Source: Marinospirillum alkalitolerans
GTDB taxonomy: Bacteria > Pseudomonadota > Gammaproteobacteria > Pseudomonadales > Halomonadaceae
Length of the DNA: 64,000 bases
Assembly: GCF_045055655.1 (NCBI RefSeq)
Contig: NZ_JBANFI010000003.1
Span: 62,001 to 126,000, forward strand
Reading direction: 5' to 3'
Made by a program: the position numbers and the translations under genes. Below are positions 7,288 to 15,955 of this stretch, piece by piece. The notes beneath the pieces were generated by a model, which was not told the DNA's origin, ran no database searches, and saw nothing but the letters and a program-made list of their open reading frames with translations. How positions within the stretch are numbered: position 1 is the first letter of the stretch; each line of letters starts with the position of its first letter.

Positions 7288-8826
7288 TTAAGCCTTGAGA
7301 TCAGGGCCTGCTTTAATGATGGCTTCATCCACACCTGAGAACTTACGGAAGTTCTCGATAAACATCGAAGCCAACTCTTGCGCCTGACGATCATAGGCAG
7401 CTTGATCAGCCCAGGTTTCACGTGGGTTGAGCAGGCTAGAATCTACACCAGGAACACTGACAGGCACTTCCATATTCAGCACACCCAGCTTTTGCGTTTC
7501 AACCTCAGCCAGCGCACCGTTTTGTACCGCGTTGACGATTGCGCGCGTGGTTGGAATGCTGAAGCGGCTGCCACCCTGACCATAGGCACCACCTGTCCAA
7601 CCTGTGTTGACCAGGTAAACGCGTGAACCAAAGGCCTCAATACGCTTCATCAACAGATCAGCATAGACACGCGCTGGACGTGGGAAGAAAGGAGCGCCAA
7701 AGCAGGTTGAGAAGGTCGCTTCCAAGCCTGAGGTTGATCCCATCTCAGTAGAACCCACCTTCGCGGTGTAGCCTGATAAGAAGTGATAGGCCGCCGCTTC
7801 TTTAGACAGAATCGCTACGGGCGGCAGAACGCCACTCATATCACAAGTCAGGAAGATGATTGCATTCGGCTCGCCAGCACGGTTTTCAGGGACACGCTTG
7901 GCCACATGCTCCAATGGATAAGCCGCACGCGAGTTTTGCGTCAGGCTATCGTCCGCATAGTTTGGCTCACGACGATCATTCAATACGACGTTTTCAAGCA
8001 CGGCACCAAAGCGAATCGCATCCCAGATAATAGGCTCATTCTTCTGCGACAGGTCAATACACTTGGCATAGCAGCCGCCTTCAATATTGAACACTGTGCC
8101 CACACCCCAGCCATGCTCGTCATCCCCAATCAGGAAGCGCGATGGATCGGCAGACAGCGTGGTTTTCCCTGTACCAGAGAGACCAAAGAAGAGCGTGGTT
8201 TCGCCATCTTCACCCACGTTGGCAGAGCAGTGCATGGGCAGCACATCGGCATCTGGCAGCAGGAAGTTCTGCACTGAGAACATCGCCTTTTTCATCTCAC
8301 CGGCATAGCGCATACCGGCGATCAACACTTTACGCTCAGCAAAGTTGATGATCACACAGCCATCTGAGTGGGTGCCATCACGCGCTGGATCACACTCAAA
8401 ATGCGCGGCGTTGATAATAGTCCACTCATTTTTGCTGCTGGGGTTGTAAACCTCAGGGCGGATAAACAGCGTGCGACCAAAAAGGTTGTGCCACGCGGTT
8501 TCTGTATTGACGCGCACAGGCAGGTAGTGAGCAGGGTCAGAACCCACGTGCAGCTCAGAGACAAAGTGCTCTTTTTCTTGCAGATAGGCTTCAACGCGCG
8601 TCCACAGGGCGGCGAATTTTTCAGCGCTGAAAGGACGGTTGATCTGTCCCCATTCGATCTGCGCAGAAGTGGAAGGCTCATCAACAATAAAGCGATCCAG
8701 AGGAGAACGCCCAGTGCGCTGTCCTGTATTTACGACTAGGGCACCATTGGTAGCGAGATGTCCTTCACCCCGTTGGATGGCCAGTTCAATCAGTTGAGCA
8801 TTACTAAGATTGGTATGATTTTTCAC
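7288..8826 (-). CDS. pckA: Phosphoenolpyruvate carboxykinase (ATP)
   Basis: Converts oxaloacetate plus ATP to phosphoenolpyruvate, CO2 and ADP, the first committed step of gluconeogenesis; cytosolic. At 512 residues it is slightly shorter than E. coli Pck (540). The P-loop kinase-1 motif GLSGTGKTTLS and kinase-2 motif LIGDDEHGW are present, as is the family signature around CDMSGVLPPVA. N-terminal NTGQRTGRSPLDRFIV is typical. Neighbours hslO and hslR are also near pck in enterics. A perfect FNR-type box lies about 260 bp upstream. Confidence 0.98.
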   Translation of the reverse strand: MKNHTNLSNAQLIELAIQRGEGHLATNGALVVNTGQRTGRSPLDRFIVDEPSTSAQIEWGQINRPFSAEKFAALWTRVEAYLQEKEHFVSELHVGSDPAHYLPVRVNTETAWHNLFGRTLFIRPEVYNPSSKNEWTIINAAHFECDPARDGTHSDGCVIINFAERKVLIAGMRYAGEMKKAMFSVQNFLLPDADVLPMHCSANVGEDGETTLFFGLSGTGKTTLSADPSRFLIGDDEHGWGVGTVFNIEGGCYAKCIDLSQKNEPIIWDAIRFGAVLENVVLNDRREPNYADDSLTQNSRAAYPLEHVAKRVPENRAGEPNAIIFLTCDMSGVLPPVAILSKEAAAYHFLSGYTAKVGSTEMGSTSGLEATFSTCFGAPFFPRPARVYADLLMKRIEAFGSRVYLVNTGWTGGAYGQGGSRFSIPTTRAIVNAVQNGALAEVETQKLGVLNMEVPVSVPGVDSSLLNPRETWADQAAYDRQAQELASMFIENFRKFSGVDEAIIKAGPDLKA

Positions 8827-9135
8827 AGCGTTCTCGTTTAAGTTCGTCGTTATTGTGGGACGGTTTCACTGAACTGCGCCCGAAAAGTGAGCGCGATTAT
8901 GCCAAAAAAAACAGGGTGGGCGAAGTGGCCGATCTGATAAAAAACGTGACCAAAATCTTTTGTAAAACCATTACAAACACAAAAGGCTTGTAAATCAAAA
9001 GACTCAGCCAAAGATTCAGCACCCCAACCCATACGTGGTCATTTTTTAATCAGCAACCACTACATCAATTCTGCTTATCAATTCTTGATCAAGATCAATT
9101 TTCTTGATAGAAGCACGGCCGTGCCAACACGCGAC
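8827..9135 (-). promoter_or_regulatory. pckA upstream region
   Basis: About 309 bp without a convincing gene. A CATAAT -10-like hexamer (8896-8901, minus strand) with a poor TTCGCC -35 at 17 bp is the best pckA promoter guess. The hslO-proximal half holds an FNR-type box (listed separately) and repeated TTGAT/ATCAA words. Next to the hslO stop is a 12-bp palindrome, GCACGGCCGTGC, which may help end the hslO transcript. A 60-codon reading frame at 8850-9032 has no start signal or recognisable sequence. Confidence 0.4.
9085..9098. promoter_or_regulatory. Perfect FNR/Anr-type binding site
   Basis: TTGATCAAGATCAA matches TTGAT-N4-ATCAA exactly. If it acts as a class II site on the minus strand, transcription would start near 9050, giving a long pckA leader. 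TGATCA-rich words are frequent in this genome, so chance occurrence is possible. Confidence 0.45.
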
Positions 9136-10017
9136 CTAGTGCAGCTTGTGTCCTAGCTCTGGCCAGTCTGCTGCCGTAAAGCGGTATTCGGTATTGCAAA
9201 AATGACACTGGGTCGTCAGTGGAGACTGCTCTTCGAGCAAGCTCAGCAAATCCTGCGGACCGAGTGCAATCAAAGCATTCGCTAGGCGCTCGCGCGAGCA
9301 GGTACAGCCAAAAGCCAGCGGCTTGGGATCAAAAACACGCAGCTGCTCTTCATGATAGAGGCGATGTAGCAGTGTCAGCTGATCCAGTTCGAGTAGCTCT
9401 TCATCCTTTACTGTAGATGCCAGCTGAATACTGCGCTCCCAAGCATCAGGATCAAGGTTCTGCGCATCATCAGGTAGTTTTTGCAGCAGCAAGCCACCCG
9501 CTGACTGTCCATTCGCCGCCAGCCACAGATGGGTTGGTAACTGCTCTGAAGTGGCAAAATAGCTTTCTAGGCTGGCCGCCAGACTTGGCTGATCCAGTGC
9601 AACGATGCCTTGATAACGCTGTCCTTCAGCTGGGTCCAGCGTAATCACCAACTGCCCACCTGAAGTCAATTGGTTCCAGGTCTCACCCTGCAAACCTGCA
9701 TCAAAACGTGCAATGGCACGCAGCTGATCACCACCCTGAGCGCCAGTATTACACTCAGCCATCAACAGCTGTAGCTCGCCTGAGCCACGCACTTCCATTG
9801 TCAGCGTCCCTTCAAGCTTCACCGTCGCCGTCAACAAAGCGGCAGCGGCCAGCATCTCGCCTAAATAGCGTTCAATGATCGGCGGATAATCATGGCGCTT
9901 CAGCACTTCTTGATAGCTGGCATGCAGCTGTACCAACTCACCGCGTACAGCAGCCTGATCAAATAAAAAACGCTGCACCTGATCTGGCAGGGCAGAAGGC
10001 AGGGTCGGACTGGTCAT
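9136..10017 (-). CDS. hslO: Redox-regulated chaperone Hsp33
   Basis: Holdase chaperone switched on by oxidation, cytosolic; about 293 residues from the ATG at 10015-10017 (E. coli 292). A GTG three codons earlier is possible. N-terminal VQRFLFDQAAVRGELVQL and ERYLGEMLAAAALLTATVKLEG match the family core. The C-terminal zinc switch is intact: CTCSRER and CHFCNTEY, the CxC plus CxxC cysteines that bind zinc when reduced. Transcribed after hslR, with about 130 bp between, as in enteric bacteria. Confidence 0.96.
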   Translation of the reverse strand: MTSPTLPSALPDQVQRFLFDQAAVRGELVQLHASYQEVLKRHDYPPIIERYLGEMLAAAALLTATVKLEGTLTMEVRGSGELQLLMAECNTGAQGGDQLRAIARFDAGLQGETWNQLTSGGQLVITLDPAEGQRYQGIVALDQPSLAASLESYFATSEQLPTHLWLAANGQSAGGLLLQKLPDDAQNLDPDAWERSIQLASTVKDEELLELDQLTLLHRLYHEEQLRVFDPKPLAFGCTCSRERLANALIALGPQDLLSLLEEQSPLTTQCHFCNTEYRFTAADWPELGHKLH

Positions 10018-10153
10018 GGAGATCACACTTCGTTAGAGAATAAAGATGTCAGGGCGCACCCTGGAGATGGATGAAGCCATTTTAACTGACTTGCAGGCTA
10101 AGCTGTAGTCTTACAGCGCAATTTTGACCCGCGATCCCGCGCCAAGCAGCAGC

Positions 10154-10555
10154 TCAAGACGCATCTTGGCGCTTGAAGCGATGAATTTGACGCCGCGACT
10201 TTTTATCTGGACGCTGCTCAGGTGCACTCAAGCCTGTAGCCTGTAAACGCCGCTGCTCTGCTACAGCAGCGCGCTTGGCTTGGCTGGCCGCTGTTTCCTG
10301 ATACAGCTGCTGTGCAACACTGGCTGGTCCACGCTGGCTAGAGAGTCCCAGCACTTCAACTTCTTTTTGATCCCAGCCTTGCGTGATCACCAAGTGAGCA
10401 CCCACTTCAACCTCTCGACTGACCTTGGGGCGCTGCCCTTGATAGAGCACCTGCCCTTTTTCAATCGCTGTTTTGGCCAATGAGCGAGTTTTATAGAAGC
10501 GGGCAGCCCATAACCACTTATCAAGGCGCACGGCGGAAGCAGGCGTGGAGGACAT
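10154..10555 (-). CDS. hslR: Ribosome-associated heat shock protein Hsp15
   Basis: Small S4-domain RNA-binding protein that recycles 50S subunits carrying stalled nascent chains. 133 residues from the ATG at 10553-10555 with an AGAGAG site upstream; the reading frame is open further but the family begins close to RLDKWLWAARFYKTRSLA. The S4 motif spans about residues 8-55 and ends VSREVEVGAHLV. The C-terminal tail is basic (PDKKSRRQIHRFKRQ), as in E. coli Hsp15. Upstream on the other strand a toxin-antitoxin pair separates it from yrfG. Confidence 0.93.
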   Translation of the reverse strand: MSSTPASAVRLDKWLWAARFYKTRSLAKTAIEKGQVLYQGQRPKVSREVEVGAHLVITQGWDQKEVEVLGLSSQRGPASVAQQLYQETAASQAKRAAVAEQRRLQATGLSAPEQRPDKKSRRQIHRFKRQDAS

Positions 10556-10773
10556 TTTCTTTTCTCTCTTCAAAAGGGAATGCAAAAGCACTTGTGATCC
10601 CACTGTCATTAAGCTGGGTATAATGCCAGCCTTATCTATAAGCAACAACCCGCGACTACTTTACCCAGAAAACCGTCAAAGTCATCCCCTGATACCACCG
10701 CCCGAATCGAAAAGGATTGACTCTGTTTTTTGCCAAACTATTTGATAAAAGTGGTTGCTTTACGCCCGATATT

Positions 10774-10800
10774 TTCGAATAATTCGAATAAAGCGCTTTA
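10774..10800 (+). promoter_or_regulatory. Adjacent palindromes before the antitoxin gene
   Basis: TTCGAAT-A-ATTCGAA (10774-10788) is a perfect palindrome with a 1-nt centre, followed directly by the perfect 12-bp palindrome TAAAGCGCTTTA (10789-10800), which ends at the ribosome site of the antitoxin gene. The position fits operators for autoregulation by the helix-turn-helix antitoxin. Confidence 0.6.
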
Positions 10801-10811
10801 GGAGAAGTATC

Positions 10812-11264
10812 ATGCAAACACAAAGTCAACTTCCTTCAGCCCAAGAAGCAGCACTAGCAAAACTCTGCAGTCAGGAGCTAGCTGCCATCTTAGAAACCAA
10901 GGCAGAGGTTCAAACTTTTTCCGTTCAGGATCAAAGTGGCGAAACCCACACGGTGAACATGCCAGTGAGCGCACTGCGTATGCTGGTCGATGTACTGACC
11001 GAGCTAGGTGAGGGCAACACCGTTAAGCTGGTGCCCATCCATGCAGAACTGACTACTCAAGAAGCGGCTGACCTACTCAATGTCTCGCGGCCAACCCTGA
11101 TTAAGCTGTTGGATGATGGAGAAATCCCTTTTCATCGTTCTGGCAATCGCCGTAAGGTGCGCTTTGCAGATTTACGGCATTATCAAGATGAGCTTGAGCA
11201 AAAACGGCTGCAGGCACTGGAAGAGTTGACTGCTCTGGATCAGGAACTTGGGCTGGGTTACTGA
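10812..11264 (+). CDS. Excisionase-family helix-turn-helix antitoxin
   Basis: 150 residues from the ATG at 10812, which has AGGAGAAG upstream; an earlier in-frame start lacks one. Residues about 80-130 carry an excisionase/MerR-like DNA-binding domain: LTTQEAADLLNVSRPTLIKLLDDGEIPFHRSG then RRKVRFADL, the usual helix-turn-helix plus wing. The flanking N-terminal part is probably for dimerisation and toxin binding. The stop TGA and the toxin ATG share one base, so the pair is translationally coupled. Such genes are known partners of PIN-domain toxins. It sits between hslR and yrfG, which are adjacent in E. coli. Confidence 0.82.
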   Translation: MQTQSQLPSAQEAALAKLCSQELAAILETKAEVQTFSVQDQSGETHTVNMPVSALRMLVDVLTELGEGNTVKLVPIHAELTTQEAADLLNVSRPTLIKLLDDGEIPFHRSGNRRKVRFADLRHYQDELEQKRLQALEELTALDQELGLGY

Positions 11265-11836
11265 TGAGCTCGAACTATACAGTTGTTTATGATGCCTGTG
11301 TCATGTATCCGGCACCACTGCGCAGCCTATTGATGTACTTGGCGCTCAGCGGACAATTCCGTGCTCGATGGTCTGAAGACATCCATAAAGAATGGATACG
11401 CAACCTACTTAAAAATCGCCCGGACTTGAAAGAAGCTCAGCTCGATAAGGTTCGCAGCCTGATGAATAAGAATGTTCCTGGCTGTTTGGTTGAAGGTTAT
11501 GAAAGCCTGATACCTGCTATAGATTTGCCAGATCCAGATGACCGGCATGTTGTTGCTGCTGCTGTACAGACGCGGGCAGAAGCAATTGTGACCTTTAATC
11601 TCAAGGATTTTCCTGATGAAGTGCTAAGGGGTTACAATCTGAAAGCCATTCACCCGGATGACTTTATTTCTGATCTGGTAGAGCTGAATATTGGTGCAGT
11701 GATCGAAGCGGTTCGCAAGCACCGAACAGGTATGAAAAACCCACCTTTCTCTGCCGATGAGTACCTAGATCTGCTTTTGAAACAAAGACTTCCAGAAGCG
11801 GTCTCCAAACTCAGACCGCTGCTAAAAATGATCTAA
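11264..11836 (+). CDS. PIN-domain ribonuclease toxin
   Basis: 190 residues. The N-terminal VVYDACVMYPAPLR holds the first PIN acidic residue (Asp10), followed by WSEDIHKEW and the distal acidic cluster DLPDPDDRHVVAAA and TFNLKDFP. These are the Mg2+-binding acidic positions of the PIN_3 group of VapC-like RNases. A C-terminal helical extension (about residues 140-190) goes beyond the PIN fold. It is coupled to the upstream antitoxin gene and likely cleaves RNA when released. The target is not predictable. Confidence 0.82.
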   Translation: MSSNYTVVYDACVMYPAPLRSLLMYLALSGQFRARWSEDIHKEWIRNLLKNRPDLKEAQLDKVRSLMNKNVPGCLVEGYESLIPAIDLPDPDDRHVVAAAVQTRAEAIVTFNLKDFPDEVLRGYNLKAIHPDDFISDLVELNIGAVIEAVRKHRTGMKNPPFSADEYLDLLLKQRLPEAVSKLRPLLKMI

Positions 11837-11837
11837 G

Positions 11838-11852
11838 TTGATCAGAGGCCCG
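11838..11852. repeat. Possible single end of the dispersed inverted-repeat element
   Basis: GTTGATCAGAGGCCC, preceded by CTAA, lies immediately after the toxin stop codon and matches the right terminus of the 50.4-kb element. No matching second end was found nearby. Confidence 0.3.
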
Positions 11853-11927
11853 CTATGTGAATGCTACGAAGATCAATCCGCAAGGAGCTCTTGGCGCGTT
11901 TGCGTACTCTCTGATACCACTCCTAGC

Positions 11928-12590
11928 CTAAGGCCGATTCACCGGCTCAAGCTCGGCAAAACGGGTGACGGCTGGATATTCGGTCAACTGGCGGATAGGC
12001 AATTGGCTATCGGGTTGATTGATGGTGATCAGCCAGCGGATGCCATAGCGTTCAGCTGAGGCCAGGACGTCTTCGTTATCATCAATCAGTAAGGTGGTCT
12101 GCGGGTCAAAGGGCACGACCTGCTGCAAGGCCTCCCAATACCCCTGCTCTTCTTTAGGAATGCCGCAATCGGCTGAGCTGACAATCTGCTCGACATAGGC
12201 ATCCAGCCCAGTTAAAGCCAGCTTGAGTGCCAGACTTTTACGATCTGCATTGGTAGCCAAAATAACACGCGGATGGGCCTGATGGAGCCACTGCAAAAAG
12301 TCCAGCGCATCGGCACGAAAGCCAATCAAGTGCTGGATCTCTTTTTTGAGCGCCACAATATCGACCCCCAAACGCTCAGACCAGTAATCAAGGCTGTACC
12401 AGTTGAGCTGACCTTTTTCTGCCATGATTTGTGGTATAAGCTCAGCCTTTGCTGAAGCTGCATCCAGCTGGTGGAGCTCAGCATAGCGTAAGGGCAAATG
12501 CTCTAGCCAGAAATGGCTATCAAAATGCAAATCAAGCAGTGTACCATCCATATCCAGTAGCACTGTTTCGATGCTCTGCCAGTCTATCAT
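11928..12590 (-). CDS. yrfG: HAD-family GMP/IMP nucleotidase YrfG
   Basis: 220 residues from the ATG at 12588-12590, preceded by GGGAGGG. Haloacid dehalogenase motif I is LLDMDGTLLD (nucleophile and acid Asp). Motif II is LATNADRKS with the downstream Lys in GIPKEEQGYW, and motif III/IV is LLIDDNEDVL. It matches E. coli YrfG (222 residues), a nucleotidase that dephosphorylates purine monophosphates. It diverges from nudE, its neighbour in many gammaproteobacteria. Confidence 0.9.
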   Translation of the reverse strand: MIDWQSIETVLLDMDGTLLDLHFDSHFWLEHLPLRYAELHQLDAASAKAELIPQIMAEKGQLNWYSLDYWSERLGVDIVALKKEIQHLIGFRADALDFLQWLHQAHPRVILATNADRKSLALKLALTGLDAYVEQIVSSADCGIPKEEQGYWEALQQVVPFDPQTTLLIDDNEDVLASAERYGIRWLITINQPDSQLPIRQLTEYPAVTRFAELEPVNRP

Positions 12591-12662
12591 CAAGCCCTCC
12601 CACGAGGCGGCTAGGGGTGAAGGTAGGCAAGATGGTAAACCACTCAACCCAGAGAGGCCAGC

Positions 12663-13223
12663 ATGTCACGACGTCCCGTTATTTTGCAACGCACGCAAAT
12701 CGCCCAAAGTCGCTATTTTCGTGTTGAAGAGCTTGAGCTTGAATTCAGCAATGGTCAGCAGCGCACCTATGAGCGGCTGGTCAGCCATGGCCCGGGCGCG
12801 GTGATGGTGGTGGCTGTCAATCAGCAGGGCGAGGTGGTCTTAATCCGCGAATATGCCGGTGGTTTTCATGACTATGTGCTGACTCTGCCCAAGGGCATGC
12901 TCGAACCCGGTGAAGATGTACTGGCCGCTGCCAATCGTGAGTTAATGGAAGAAACCGGCTATGGCGCCCATCATCTTGAGCCCTTAACTGAACTCTCGCT
13001 CGCGCCCAACTATATGGGCCACAAGATGCAGGTGGTACTGGCGCGTGATCTCTACCCCTGCAAGCTCGAAGGCGATGAGCCAGAACCGCTTGAGGTCCAC
13101 CTGCACTCACTGAATCAGCTTAATAGCTTGGTCGCGCGTGATGATTTTCATGAAGGGCGCTCCGTTGCCGCGCTGTTTATGACCCGCGAGCGGCTTAAAG
13201 AGGAACTCAGCGAACTCGATTAA
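12663..13223 (+). CDS. nudE: ADP compounds hydrolase NudE
   Basis: 186 residues (E. coli 186). The Nudix box GMLEPGEDVLAAANRELMEETGY fits GX5EX7REUXEEXGU and lies in the middle of the protein. NudE hydrolyses ADP-ribose, NADH and Ap3A. The ribosome site AGAGAGG lies upstream of the ATG. The stop TAA lies in the TTAA that borders an inverted-repeat element. Divergent from yrfG. Confidence 0.95.
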   Translation: MSRRPVILQRTQIAQSRYFRVEELELEFSNGQQRTYERLVSHGPGAVMVVAVNQQGEVVLIREYAGGFHDYVLTLPKGMLEPGEDVLAAANRELMEETGYGAHHLEPLTELSLAPNYMGHKMQVVLARDLYPCKLEGDEPEPLEVHLHSLNQLNSLVARDDFHEGRSVAALFMTRERLKEELSELD

Positions 13224-13367
13224 GAAGCATCTGATTAACTACTGCGCTTGGTGATGCTGCGTTAAAATTGGTCTCAAAATGCTCATTGACTCCGTGTCAA
13301 CTCCGCTTTTTCGATCAATTTTGCCTTGCCTGACCTGCGCTCATGACGCTGATCAGAGGCTCCTTAA
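13220..13367. mobile_element. MITE-like element (longest copy, 140 bp)
   Basis: The ends are AGAAGCATCTGATTAAC (from 13224) and GCTGATCAGAGGCTCC (to 13363), imperfect inverted repeats bordered by TTAA at 13220-13223 and 13364-13367. The first ~38 bp are nearly identical to the element at 50.4 kb, and the last ~40 bp match those at 1.6 and 6.6 kb. There is no coding capacity. The 4-bp YTAR-type border fits mobilisation by an IS5-like transposase (inference). It lies between nudE and lon, leaving only about 70 bp for a lon promoter outside it. Confidence 0.7.
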
Positions 13368-13437
13368 CATCCTCGGCCTTGAAAAACAGGCGCGCCAGCC
13401 TCATTAAGACCACAAATGTTGATCAATGAGGTCTGGC

Positions 13438-15900
13438 ATGACAGAAGACGATAACACCCTCCCCGATACCGCTGTCGATACATCCCAGCAGCACAGTGGT
13501 AGCGCCTCCGGCCAACTCCTTCTGGCCGCCGATGCGCCCCTGCCTGAGCGCATCTATCTACTGCCGGTCCATAACCGCCCGTTTTTTCCTGCCCAGGTAC
13601 AGCCACTGGTCATTCCACGCGCCCCTTGGGAAGCCACGCTAGAGCGCGTGAGCGACACGCCGCATCAAGTGACCGGTTTGATTTTTGTGGATGAGCAGCC
13701 CACTGATCAGCTAGAAATCGATCAGTGGCCCAGCATCGGCACCGCCGTCAAGGTGCATCGTGCCAGCAGTGAAGAGCAGCGGATCCAGTTTATTGCGCAA
13801 GGTCTGCGACGCTTTAAGATTGAGCGCTGGCTGTCACGCACACCACCCTATCTGGTTGAAGTCAGCTACCCACAGCCTCAGGAAGACAGCAGCGATGAAG
13901 CCAAGGCCTATGCCTTTTCGCTGATTAATGGCATCAAAGAGCTGCTGCCGCTGAATCCCCTGTACGGTGAAGAACTCAAACATTATCTACACCGCTTTAA
14001 TCCCAATGATCCTGGCCCGTTGGCCGATTTTGCGGCTGCCATCACCTCAGCCAAAGGGCGTGAACTGCAGAAGGTGCTGGAGACGCTGCCGCTGCTACAA
14101 CGGATGCAAAAGGTGCTACCACTGCTGCTGAAGGAAGTGGAGGTCGCGCGCTTACAGGGCGAGATCAGTGAAGAGGTGAATCAGAAGATTCATCAACGCC
14201 AGCGTGAGTTTTTCCTACGCGAGCAGCTCAAGGTGATTCAGCGTGAACTGGGCATCAGCAAGGATGATAAAACCGCAGAAATCGAGACGATTTGCGCCAG
14301 ATTAGAAGGTAAAACCCTGCCCGAAGCCGTACAAAAACGCTTTGATGAAGAAAAAACCAAGTTGGAGATGCTGGAAACTGGCTCACCAGAATATGCCGTC
14401 ACGCGCAATTATCTGGACTGGCTGAGCCAGCTGCCTTGGGGCGTCCGCTCCACCGATCAACTGGATCTGACACTCGCACGCCAAGTGTTGGATCAGGATC
14501 ATGATGGCCTTGAGGATGTCAAAGATCGGATTATCGAGTTCCTCGCTGAAGGCCATTTTAAGGGTGATGTCGGTGGCTCCATTGTGCTGCTGGTCGGCCC
14601 ACCCGGCGTCGGCAAAACCTCGATCGGCCAATCCATTGCACGCACGCTGGGGCGCAAATTCTATCGTTTCTCTGTTGGCGGCATGCGCGATGAGGCCGAG
14701 ATCAAGGGCCATCGCCGCACCTATATTGGCGCCATGCCCGGTAAGCTGATTCAGGCGCTCAAAGAAGCCGGAACAGAAAACCCCGTCATTCTGCTCGATG
14801 AAATCGACAAGATGGGGCAGAGCTACCAAGGTGATCCTGCCTCCGCGCTGCTCGAAGTCCTTGATCCAGAACAGAACCATCAGTTCCTCGATCATTATCT
14901 GGATGTGCGGGTTGATCTCTCCAAGGTGCTTTTTTTGTGTACCGCCAACCAACTGGATACCCTGCCTGGGCCACTGCTCGATCGGATGGAGGTGATCCGT
15001 CTTTCTGGCTATATCGCTGAAGAAAAGCTGGCGATTGCCAAAAATCACCTCTGGCCGAAGCTCTTAAAACGCGCTGGACTGAAGAAATCGCAAGTCAAAA
15101 TCAGCGATGCCGCGTTGAAAAAAGTCATTGAAGGCTACGCGCGTGAAGCCGGCGTGCGCAAGCTGGAAAAACTGCTTCATCGCTTGATTCGCAAGGCCAG
15201 CGTCCAGCTGCTCACCGCGAATACCCGTCCAGCAGAGAAGAGTGCAGCAGAGAAGAACACAGCAGAACCAGCGCCCCCACCGAAGAGTATCAGCCTGGGG
15301 GTCAGTAAGATCGAAGCCTATCTGGGTGCCCCCACCTTCCGCCCAGATCAGCTGATGAAAGGCATCGGCGTGGTGACCGGCTTGGCTTGGACCGCGATGG
15401 GTGGCGCAACCCTGTCGATTGAAGCCTCGCAGGTGCATGCGCTCAATAAGGGCTTTAAGTTGACAGGGCAACTGGGTGAGGTGATGAAGGAATCGGCCGA
15501 AATCGCCTATAGCTATGTCATGAGCCATCTGGGTGATTTAAGCGCACCAGTGGATTTCTTTGACCAAAAGCAGATCCACCTGCATGTGCCTGAAGGGGCC
15601 ACACCCAAGGATGGCCCTTCTGCTGGCATCACCATGGCAACGGCGCTTTTGTCTCTGGCACGCCGCCAGAAAACACGGCCCATTGCGATGACAGGCGAAC
15701 TCAGCCTGACCGGCCAAGTCTTGCCCGTCGGCGGCATTCGCGAGAAGGTCATCGCCGCCAAACGCCAAGGCTTGACTGAGCTGATCCTGCCACTGGCCAA
15801 TCAACGTGATTTTGATGAACTACCGGATTACCTTAAGACAGGGTTGACAGTGCACTTTGCGCGTCAATTTAAGGAGGTAGTGCATTGGGCGTTTCAATAA
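13438..15900 (+). CDS. lon: ATP-dependent protease Lon
   Basis: Cytosolic AAA+ protease degrading misfolded and regulatory proteins. 820 residues from the ATG at 13438, which has TGAGG 8 nt upstream (an ATG at 13426 overlaps that site). The N-terminal substrate domain begins YLLPVHNRPFFPAQVQPL. Walker A is GPPGVGKTS and Walker B ILLDEIDKM. The protease dyad is Ser in PKDGPSAG and Lys in GGIREKVIAAKR. A short Ala/Glu/Pro-rich insertion (AEKSAAEKNTAEPAPPPK) sits between the AAA+ and protease domains. Many Lon proteins regulate flagellar or stress factors; no direct link is shown here. Confidence 0.97.
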   Translation: MTEDDNTLPDTAVDTSQQHSGSASGQLLLAADAPLPERIYLLPVHNRPFFPAQVQPLVIPRAPWEATLERVSDTPHQVTGLIFVDEQPTDQLEIDQWPSIGTAVKVHRASSEEQRIQFIAQGLRRFKIERWLSRTPPYLVEVSYPQPQEDSSDEAKAYAFSLINGIKELLPLNPLYGEELKHYLHRFNPNDPGPLADFAAAITSAKGRELQKVLETLPLLQRMQKVLPLLLKEVEVARLQGEISEEVNQKIHQRQREFFLREQLKVIQRELGISKDDKTAEIETICARLEGKTLPEAVQKRFDEEKTKLEMLETGSPEYAVTRNYLDWLSQLPWGVRSTDQLDLTLARQVLDQDHDGLEDVKDRIIEFLAEGHFKGDVGGSIVLLVGPPGVGKTSIGQSIARTLGRKFYRFSVGGMRDEAEIKGHRRTYIGAMPGKLIQALKEAGTENPVILLDEIDKMGQSYQGDPASALLEVLDPEQNHQFLDHYLDVRVDLSKVLFLCTANQLDTLPGPLLDRMEVIRLSGYIAEEKLAIAKNHLWPKLLKRAGLKKSQVKISDAALKKVIEGYAREAGVRKLEKLLHRLIRKASVQLLTANTRPAEKSAAEKNTAEPAPPPKSISLGVSKIEAYLGAPTFRPDQLMKGIGVVTGLAWTAMGGATLSIEASQVHALNKGFKLTGQLGEVMKESAEIAYSYVMSHLGDLSAPVDFFDQKQIHLHVPEGATPKDGPSAGITMATALLSLARRQKTRPIAMTGELSLTGQVLPVGGIREKVIAAKRQGLTELILPLANQRDFDELPDYLKTGLTVHFARQFKEVVHWAFQ

Positions 15901-15955
15901 GGCGCACTTTTAAGTAGGGCGCATTTTATGTAGGGTTCTTTTGGCAAGGGGCCAG

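Noticed and set aside
8850..9032. 60-codon reading frame upstream of pckA
   Set aside because: No ribosome site, no family resemblance, and it overlaps the likely pckA promoter region.
14383..15048. 221-codon reading frame antisense to lon
   Set aside because: Shadow of the Lon coding sequence in another frame; no ribosome site and no recognisable domain.
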